Source: Holtermannia corniformis (taxonomy: Eukaryota > Basidiomycota > Tremellomycetes > Holtermanniales). Taken from it: a DNA stretch of 64,000 nt. This document shows positions 56,501-64,000 of the stretch, in pieces. Where the stretch lies: the NCBI GenBank assembly GCA_001599935.1, contig BCIJ01000046.1:35185-99184 (forward strand). Reading direction: 5' to 3'. Under the pieces are notes generated by a model. The model was not told the origin of the DNA. It was given only the letters and a program-made list of their open reading frames with translations, and made no database searches. Position 1 is the first letter of the stretch. The number at the start of each line of letters is the position of its first letter. Position numbers and translations under genes: made by a program.

Positions 56501-57165
56501 GAGTGGACGAGCTGGTCGAGAAGCCAAATCTAGCGTCATTCATGCGCGGCTTGACCAGCCGGTGGGAGCAAAACAACGAGCCGCCGCCTTCAGAGCCCGT
56601 CGCTTCCGCATCACAAGAAGTCAGCCGGTCTGCAGCAGCAGAACAAGACGATTACTTCAACGCCGACTCGGACGAGGAGCCTGGTCCGAAGCCTCCGTTG
56701 CCGACACCACCGACACCACCCACGGGGACGCAAAAGCGCAAGCGGCAACGAACAGCCAGTGGCGGTCCACTGCCCAAGAAGTCTACCGCACCCGAGGGTG
56801 GCAGCTTCCTTGGCTTAAACTATGACGATGGCTCGGACTCGGATAGCTCGGGAGGATCGTCACCAAGGAACCCAGCGGGTCCCATGCCGCAATCGCCGAC
56901 TCTTGGTTCTTCATCAGGTTTAGCACCCTCTCCCATGCCACTCGACGACCCATCGCCTGCACCGAGCGAGCCGCTGCCGGTAGCTTCCGAGGAAGAGCTG
57001 CAGGAGATTGAGCAAAAGATGCGAGCCAAGCGGATGCGAGAAGACCAGGATGAAGAGGACGGACTGGCAGGTCTGATGACAAAGGGCAAGAAACCGGCGC
57101 CAGTGAAAGAGGAGTCGGGCAAGAAGATAAAGCTCAGCTTTGGGCTCGGAAAGAAGTTGGGCTGA
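53569..57165 (+). CDS. PSY2: Psy2/SMEK regulatory subunit 3 of protein phosphatase 4
   Basis: Starts MATTNPTRARARLLTSSKDT. After a first intron, the EVH1-like domain reads VYELRDSSWYDRGTGHCKG, then RVEKSDMYNKQQ and LIVWTEPTGMDIALSFQDAE GCEDIW. The SMK-1 armadillo-like domain follows with FHTIRMFTA-like and YPEFPTLKASYRQFL-like blocks, KTKIHQTYRLLYLKDVVLAR and DVGAVRLHVLKEEEQHKRT. The tail (56560-57165) is disordered and ends KIKLSFGLGKKLG. Psy2 guides the Pph3 phosphatase to substrates such as phospho-H2A and Rad53. About nine exons. It converges on GUP1. Confidence 0.92.
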
Positions 57166-57240
57166 GGGCTCGTGGGGTCACAGGGTGGCTCTTGTATTAC
57201 ATACAGGGTGCATGCGGTGTCATGCGGTAATTGATACAAC

Positions 57241-59460
57241 TCAGCAGCGTCGCTCTATGCCTTGTCGGCTCTCCTCTTCACGGTATTCGAACATTGCCTG
57301 CACGCCGATGAACAGGCACACGCTTGCAAACGCTGAGAAGAATATGCCTGTGGCGCGTAAGCAGTGAGGCATTAATTGCATAACATACCGTCCCAGGTCG
57401 TCCAAAGCTGCTGCAGCAGGTATCTAGTCCCGTCGAGCCCGAGGACAAAGCCGACGAGATTGGCAGCCATCAGAAGGTAGATGTTCATGACGCCCCCTAG
57501 ACCCGCCACGAATCGATACCATGGCTCTTTGCCGTACTGCGTAGTTGTGTCAGCCAAACGAGATAGCAAGATCATTGCGTACCTTTTTGTATGGAACGAG
57601 ATTTGTAGCAGCCAGCTCGGGCACGATGAACAAGCTGACGAGCCAGCCCCAAGCCAGCAGACGCATCGACAGGTCGTGCCACAGAGCGACAAAAGTAAAG
57701 ATGACCAATGTTGAGATGACTGCATTCCGATTGCCGCCGATTGGGATGTACAGATATCTTGTACAGGCTATCAGCCTAGTTCGGCGCGCATAGACGCCGA
57801 TGAACGCACCGAATGAGCCAGAGATTGTAGCTACGGTGCCAGGACCGCCAGAACCCCAAGATCGAGTAGTTGTTTGCTACACAGCGGATCATGTTCTCTG
57901 GCGGATCAACGCCGTCGGCCAGTGCCCAGAGACGGAAGAAACGCCAAGGAATGAGCAGCTGTCGATGTCAGCTGGCGAGCTGTTCAGTGCCGACGCTCAC
58001 CTTCAGCCAGACGACAACCAAGTTCCAGAACCCGATCATACTGAGCTCTGCAGCCGAGTCTCCGGCCCACGCGGCAGCATCTTTGATGGCAACCACGTAC
58101 ATGGTATGTAGGATGACCTCCATCGTGAGCAGGCAGACGAGGAAGCGAAAGGCATAGTGGAGTGTCGAGCGGCGGGTGATAGGCGGAGGGTTCTCCAGCT
58201 GTTCTGAGCGTCAGTCACCTTTCTTTGCGCGCGGACAAGTGCAGACCTGAGAGATAAAGTCGTTGAACGTGATGATAGGTCCGGCGATATACAGTGGAGG
58301 ATACAGGGTGTATGCGACGTAATGTGCGAATGAATATATTGCGACAGAGTGCGATGACTTGGTGCGGGAACGATATGATGCAGGTGGCTGAAGGTCGAAC
58401 AGTCAGCATTTGATTGAGAGTCACCTCCCGATACATACAGAAGTAGATACGGGTGCAGATGCCACGGGAGATGCGCTTCGCGCCCAATGGTGGTCCATGC
58501 CGAAAGAGACGAGCCGCAACATGGTGATGTTGAAGCTGATGTTCCAGCGAGGTAGCAGTCCTGGATACTCGTCCTGCAGCGCATCAGGATGTTCGCTGTG
58601 CCGGACTGAGCCATTGACATACCAAGAATGAGAACGCCGAGTGAACGCTAGCATATTTGTAGCCGTCATATGCCTCGTTCGCGAATAGTACGGCCATGTT
58701 GAAGCCCCAGAGTGCGAAGGGGAAGACCCGACTAGGAATCCGATCTACCGGTGCTTTGCAAAGGCAGTAATTGGCAGTGAGGATGAGCAGGACTTTGAGT
58801 GCACTGCTGCCATGCAGGGCGAGCTGCATGATCGCGATGAATGCGAGGAGGAATGGCACACGATCAGGCTGCGCAGCTGGATGTAGCCTGGCATAAGCAG
58901 ACGAGAGAACGAGGAACGCGGTTGCTAGCCCAAGCAGAGCGGGCAGACCGCTGCGAAAGGAATGGTATTGTGGATCGCTAATGTCCTGTGCGCATGTCAA
59001 TCACCGTCTGTGCTGTATAGACCCGCACGGACCACGTAGCGCCCCAGCAGCCAGCCTTGTGACAGTCTCGGCACGATCTGGAGGAAATTTGGGTGTGAAT
59101 CTGCGCATCGCTCAGCTCACCCCCTTGCTGGACGCTCGTGACGGTCAACGCACAAGAACTGAGCCTGACCGGCACCCAAATCATCAACGGCACTACGACT
59201 GCAAACGCTACGCCGTAAATCTTGAACTCGAGCGTCCGCCACCGGGGCTCGGCATGACGACTGCTCGTATCGACCTCTGCAGCCTTTGGGGCTGAGCTCG
59301 GGATTTCGACAGTGAGTTGGGTGAGCCAGTGATGTTTCACCGGCCGTAGATCCGAAGGCATATCCAGGCCGTCGTTCATGAGGCCTTGGAACCGCGCAAG
59401 AGCATCGAGTGAGGGTTCCGTCCACTCTGCACAGCCGTTCAAGCAGTTGAGCACGTCCAT
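57241..59460 (-). CDS. GUP1: Gup1-type membrane-bound O-acyltransferase
   Basis: Start is the first ATG ([20 protein letters not shown]). The MBOAT signature blocks are visible: [28 protein letters not shown], [75 protein letters not shown], then [18 protein letters not shown] and a last span [20 protein letters not shown]. Gup1 is an ER multi-span acyltransferase that remodels GPI-anchor lipids. Multiple introns. The C-terminal exon ends [11 protein letters not shown]. The catalytic histidine could not be pinned to one residue by eye. Confidence 0.9.
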
Positions 59461-59566
59461 CGGACGCGTCGAGGATGTCCGGTCTGCATCGGATATCCGG
59501 ATCACCACGATGGATCACCACCATGGCTATGGGCGAGACTGGGTGAAGCGAAGGGACCATAGCAGC
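59461..59566. promoter_or_regulatory. short shared intergenic region of GUP1 and the DUF1748 gene
   Basis: Only 106 bp separate the divergent starts. No defined element was seen. Confidence 0.3.
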
Positions 59567-59944
59567 ATGGGATTCATCGGCAAACTCGTACACATAGGCC
59601 TCGACGCCATTGTCATCTCGGCCCTCTTGGCCGGTATCCACCGCAGCACCGGTCTGACGTGAGTGTCACTCGATGCAGGTCGGATCAGTCCGCTGACGTT
59701 CATCTGCTCAGCGTTGCGCTGGAGAAGATACCGAACAAAGACTTCCGGAAGTGCGTACGGCTGAGTAGGTCAGCTTTGGTGTCAAGCTAACCGTGCTTCA
59801 GAGTCATCAGCTCGTATCTGGAAATGGGTCAATACGTCTTCGATCTCACCGTGGTGTTCATGGGCGTGAGTCCTGTGGCGCCGACCAAGGGCCAATATAC
59901 TAAACTCTATGCAGCGATCGGACTCATTCAAGCGCGAGAGATAG
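59567..59944 (+). CDS. DUF1748 family small membrane protein
   Basis: Four exons give MGFIGKLVHIGLDAIVISAL LAGIHRSTGLT, VALEKIPNKDFRK, VISSYLEMGQYVFDLTVVFMG and RSDSFKRER plus stop. The N-terminal helix, the HRSTGLT block and the YxFKRER-like end match the DUF1748 family of small fungal proteins, reported as mitochondrial in yeast but without a firm biochemical role. Length about 75 residues, as usual. All three introns have GT...AG ends and 48-55 nt lengths. An upstream in-frame ATG at 59510 would add a His-rich leader. Confidence 0.85.
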
Positions 59945-60188
59945 GTCGGCGGGATACTGTTCGACGGAGAGGTGCCCGGCATCAGTCGACTTTCACGCTC
60001 GTTTACATGTTGTATGCCATGTCACATATCACTTTCTCCCACAAGTCAGTGTTGGATTTCAGACTACGAACCTCCGGGCTGTCATACAGCGCAAAGTCGG
60101 CAGACTGACGCGACCCGCGCGTGCATTAATTAACAGAGCTCGGTCCGCAATCATTCGAAACGCAAGTACAATCATATGCATGTCGAGC

Positions 60189-60667
60189 TCAGCCAAGGAA
60201 ATTGAACGCAAACAAGTGCAGTACAATCGACGCAGCCGCAAAGTCTGCAAACGCTCTAGAAAGGTCATCAGCACGCGCACGTCTGTCAAAGGACCTGAAT
60301 GTCCGTGCGAACATACCGCTCCTGCGACACTGCCTTGAACTCTCCATCTCGTCCAGGCGCTACTTGTGACCGCAACCCAGCCAGCAATACGAACTGTCCG
60401 ACGGCCGCGCCGAATCTGTAACAAAGTCATCAGCCTCGACAAAGTAGCTACACGCGGAACGACGACTGACGATCCTAAGAAAGCATTGTAGGGGAAGCTA
60501 GTGATCAACAGCCGGTATGCAAATTGAGCTATGCCGGTCAAGAGGAGGAAGAGGAGGAAGATGTCGATGAGCTTGACACGCGCGGGTACGGTGGTCTTGT
60601 AGTTGTGGATGAGGGTAGAGAAGGACGATTGCAGGGCTTGGGATTGCTGCGTTGAGGCGGTCGACAT
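60189..60667 (-). CDS. OST2: Ost2/DAD1 subunit of oligosaccharyltransferase
   Basis: Starts MSTASTQQSQALQSSFSTLI, then VKLIDIFLLFLLLTGIAQFA YRLL and SFPYNAFL. A second exon encodes GFGAAVGQFVLLAGLRSQV and FKAVSQER. A third encodes AFADFAAASIVLHLFAFNFLG and stop. These are the diagnostic DAD1/Ost2 blocks, including the FxFNFLG C-terminus. The protein is a small ER membrane subunit of the N-glycosylation complex. About 121 residues, close to the family length. Two introns of 50-60 nt (about 60250-60310 and 60420-60475). Confidence 0.95.
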
Positions 60668-61190
60668 GGTGTCAGTAGGTGGATCTTTGCTGTGTACGGG
60701 GGTGGAGACGGGGCCTGAGTGGAAGATTGCACGATTATTGACCTGCTTGTGCTGCTTCAGCTCCGACTAGTCGTACGCAGGGCACCGCAGCACGCCCGGT
60801 TAGGTTGCGTTGTTAGGCATGCGAGCCAGAGGTAGGCGTGCGACCGCTCTGTCGGCACGTGATCGTCAAGAGCTTTCTGCGTTCAGCACCTGTGCTTCAC
60901 GCAGCTTGTTGGATGGTGTAGGACCAGGACACGTAGGAGCTGACTGACGCAACGTCATCTTCAACTGATCCTTCTGCTTGCATCCCAGACGGCAAGAACC
61001 ACAATGCCACCCATCGCAGATCGCCGTCTTGACCAGTCGTGCCTGGCTCGATCTCATCGGCCGAGTCCGTGCTCGGCAGCTTCGGGCCAGCACTCGGCCA
61101 ATCTTGGACGAGTCATACCACCGCACGAGCATGCGGCCCATATATGCAGATCGTCTTAGCATCCCCTCGCATCGATTCCATCCGATTGAG
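60668..61190. other. intergenic between divergent OST2 and MFS gene
   Basis: About 520 bp, apparently containing both promoters. No coding frame, RNA gene or repeat was recognised. Confidence 0.4.
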
Positions 61191-63641
61191 ATGAGTGCCG
61201 CAGTGCCAATGCCACCCCGGGACAGGGCGAGCTCGTCAACAAGCAGTGTGCAAACGGCAGACCTGCGCTCGTGTAGCGCGTCGCCGGTAGCTGGACCAGC
61301 TATACAGACGCCGGACGTGGCGGAGCACCATGCGCGCTTCGATTTGCCACCAGGTGATTCGAAGCATGATGTGCCTGTGCTTGACATTGAGCATGTCCCG
61401 GTCGACGACGACCCTCGTGAATGGAGCGATCGGAAGAAGGTACGTCGAGTCGTGTGGCCTTTCTTCCTGAACCGTGCTGACAACCACATAGACGATCGTG
61501 CTATATATGATTGCAGCTGCCTCGCTTGCGCCAACCCTTGCAACCTCCATCTTCAACCCTGCCTTTGATCAATTGCGCTCAGAGCTTGGCGCCACAGATA
61601 CTCAAATATCTCTGTGTGTTTCGCTATACATCTTGTCAGCTACGCGTGCCACATACAGGGGATTAGCTAACGCTCTGCAGACTTCAAGGATGGTTCCCTA
61701 TAATGTACACTTCGGTGGCCGAGGTGCGTGTCTCGCGAAACGTATTATCACCAGCTGACGCTATCACAGCTCATTGGCCGCAAGGTACTTTAAAGTGACA
61801 TTGCTATCCATAGGAGCTGACGTCCTGCCTCTAGACCATCTACATCATCTCCTATGCTGTCAATTGGATTGCTGTATGGAAGAGACACGGAGCTGATGTT
61901 ATAACAGCTCTTCTTTACTGGCTCCATCGTCGCATCCCGAGCAGACTCAATGCCCGTTCTGATCGGCATGCGTGTGCTTCAGGCAGCTGGCAGCTCAGCT
62001 GTCATGGCTCTCGGGGCGGGCTCGCTAGCTGATATGTATGACTCGCACGAACGAGGCACAAAGGTACGTTGGACAGACGTACATATCGTAAGCTGACAAG
62101 CCCAGATTGGCATCTACTATGGTCATCGCACATCATTTCTCGATGATCTTAAAGCTGATACCCGCGTAGGCTTGCCACTCACTGGGCCCGCACTGGGTGG
62201 TCTCATCGGGGGCGTGTTGTCAAATGTGCGTCAACCGCGGCGATAGCAACATGTCTGAACTGACCCGGCTTAGACCTTCACATGGCGCTCGACCTTCTAC
62301 TTCATCGCCGTCTTCGCCTTTCTCATTCTTATCCTGTTCGTCTTCTTCCCCGACTCGTGGCGTCGCGAACGCAGCAAGCTATACCAGAACGCACTCAAAG
62401 CTGCAATCAAGCGTGCAGTCCAACAAGATAAGGTGAACGAACGGAAACGTCAGCGCAAGCTTGCCAAGGGCTTGTCTTCGAACGCGCCAACGCCGGCTCT
62501 GACGCCTGGGCATGCAACGCCACTGGAACGCGAAGTCGACGTCGACGTCGAGAAGGACGAGGTAACCGTGACACGAAAACGGCGCTGGCCATGGAACAAC
62601 AAGAAGGATGTCGAGACGGAGCATGCGGAAATCAAGCTGTCCGTCAAGGACATCAACCCGCTGCCACCCATGTGGTCCGTCTTGCACGGCCGTTGGGATA
62701 ATATCACCGTCATGCTATCGTCTGGTACGTCTGCATGTCCTTGTGCTCGATCCTTGTTCATCGGCGCAACAGGGGTGCTCTTTGCCAGTCAATATTGCTT
62801 TCCTTTCACTGCTGCGGTCACCTTTGCTGCGTACGTCGCTGCGAGTACTACCGAGACGGTACTGACTGGTTTCAGTGAGCCCTACAACTACAATGCGCTT
62901 CATGTCGGTTTGGTCCTGCTTGCTTTCGGATTGGGCAACATCGCAGGCAGTACCCTCGGCGGTCGTTACTCTGACAAGGTGCTTGCGCGTCTCAAGAAGG
63001 CCAACGGTGGCAAGTCGGAGCCGGAGGTACGTGAATGGGGGCCGCGCGTATCTATCTGCCAACTAGGACTCATTGCGTTCCAACAGTTTCGGCTCAAGAG
63101 CACGATTGGCCCTGCGTGCGTCATGATCCCTGCCATGTTCGCGTACGCTTGGACGGCAGACAAGAAGACGCACATTGCCGGACCCGTCGTTTCGCTTTTT
63201 GCGTGCGGGATGTCGCAGATGATTGTGTACTCCAGCGCGCTGGCCTACGTTGTCGACGCCAATCCAGTTCGTGCGATTCCCGCTACCTTGAAATAGACAC
63301 TGACCTAGCAGGGCCGAAGTTCTACCGCATTCGCTTGCAATTCCTTCAGCCGTGGGACCATGGCTTTCGTCGCCTCCCAAGTTGCGCTGCCCATCCGCAG
63401 CAAGATTGGAGACGGTGGGCTGTACTCGCTACTAGCAAGCATGACTGCGGTCTCTTGTTCTTGCTACGTTTTGGTCATGTGTATGTTGGCTTTCTGCGTA
63501 GCTGTGCGCCGCTGATCCCCTGCAGACAAGGGCAAGCAATGGCGGGAGCCAAAGCAAATTAAACAAAGTGGTGAAGCTGCACTGCAGAGCAGCCAAAGCA
63601 CCGCGGTCGCATCGCAAGTGGGAACCAAAGGTGAACAGTAG
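61191..63641 (+). CDS. DHA1-type MFS drug:H+ antiporter
   Basis: A soluble N-terminus (MSAAVPMPPRDRASSSTSSV) ends at DDDPREWSDRKK. After an intron, the first helix reads YMIAAASLAPTLATSIFNPA, followed by DTQISLCVSLYILSA. Later exons give MPVLIGMRVLQAAGSSAVMA LGAGSLADMY, the family motif C region PLTGPALGGLIGG, a long charged central loop (62400-62640), and helices ending in SQMIVYSSALAYVVDANP then GRSSTAFACNSFSRG. The last exon encodes KGKQWREPKQIKQSGE after a GTATGT intron and stops at 63641. The family exports drugs, polyamines or organic acids; the substrate here is unknown. At least eight introns. Confidence 0.85.
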
Positions 63642-63799
63642 ATCCGATCAGCTTTGCATGGGCTCCTATCTGTATCAATAAGAATGTATCAATGCTGCAC
63701 CTTGACGATAACGAACCCAGCAAACGCATGGAACCGCTGCTGTTCCTCCGGGGAACCCAGAGTTGTGCACGGTGCTAATTATGCATGCAGATTATGACT
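63642..63799. other. short convergent spacer
   Basis: Intergenic between the MFS stop and the HIS7 stop on the opposite strand; nothing else is seen. Confidence 0.4.
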
Positions 63800-64000
63800 T
63801 TAGGTAGACAATGTGTTGACTCGCGAGGGCAAGCCCGCCTCGACAAGCGCCTTTTTGACATCGACAATCTCGACCTCGCCTCGGTGGAAGATACCAGCGG
63901 CCAAAGCGGCCTCGGTGTCCGTCTTCTCAAACACCTCGGTGAAGTCTGCGGGTGAGCCAGCACCAGAGCTGGCGACGACAGGGATGCCGACCGCGTCCTT
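63800..64000 (-). CDS. HIS7: His7 glutamine amidotransferase/cyclase, C-terminus only
   Basis: The window contains only the last 66 codons or so. The frame reads KDAVGIPVVASSGAGSPADF TEVFEKTDTEAALAAGIFHRGEV and ends VKKALVEAGLPSRVNTLST. This is the C-terminal phosphate-binding part of the HisF cyclase barrel (SSGAG and AAGIFHRG loops) fused in fungi to HisH as imidazole glycerol phosphate synthase, the fifth step of histidine synthesis. The N-terminal amidotransferase half lies beyond 64000. Confidence 0.9.
   Translation of the reverse strand, partial: KDAVGIPVVASSGAGSPADFTEVFEKTDTEAALAAGIFHRGEVEIVDVKKALVEAGLPSRVNTLST

Overview
This window is nuclear DNA of a basidiomycete fungus, probably a compact yeast-like or dimorphic genome. 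Genes are densely packed, and most are split by introns of about 36-60 nt with GT...AG ends and CTGAC/CTAAC-like branch sites. The readable proteins are typically fungal: Bud23, Trm6, Ulp1, Psy2, Ost2, Gup1, His7, Mam3 and a white-collar-2-like photoreceptor partner. The class cannot be fixed from sequence alone. I give gene boundaries from first supported ATG to stop, with introns inferred by eye.

Layout. (a) 1-5.35 kb: a 27-bp inverted repeat, then an Acl4-like ribosomal chaperone, a Gbp2/Hrb1-type SR/RRM protein and a small unknown gene. (b) 5.4-20.6 kb: an accessory, gene-poor stretch. It holds one apparently intact 1,261-residue, six-exon gene (13356-17360, minus), a decayed paralogue (6926-10760) and a third remnant (about 10840-11300). 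The shared core resembles a GIY-YIG nuclease fold, and the C-terminal half carries two cysteine/histidine clusters. Also here are a relic of a second dispersed family, a duplicated intron/exon-like unit and a G16 tract. (c) 20590-20682: an intron-containing tRNA-Leu(CAG). (d) 21.96-40.06 kb: conserved housekeeping genes: CIA2, SDHAF4, an Edc1/PNRC-like protein, a PPR-like mitochondrial protein, Pof1-type adenylyltransferase, an EamA transporter, WC-2, an MFS transporter, TRM6 and MAM3. (e) 40.1-45.75 kb: a second accessory stretch. It holds a relic and an intact copy of the family also seen at 5.8 kb, a gene split by an in-frame TGA, and a tandem pair of unknown small paralogues, with BUD23 in the middle. 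(f) 46.1-64 kb: a stomatin, an ER membrane protein, an unknown gene, ULP1, PSY2, GUP1, a DUF1748 protein, OST2, a DHA1-type MFS transporter and the end of HIS7.

The genes do not form one pathway. Several conserved neighbours are divergent pairs sharing short intergenic regions (CIA2/SDHAF4, ULP1/PSY2, GUP1/DUF1748). The most novel content is the GIY-YIG-like, zinc-cluster gene family in the 5-17 kb region.
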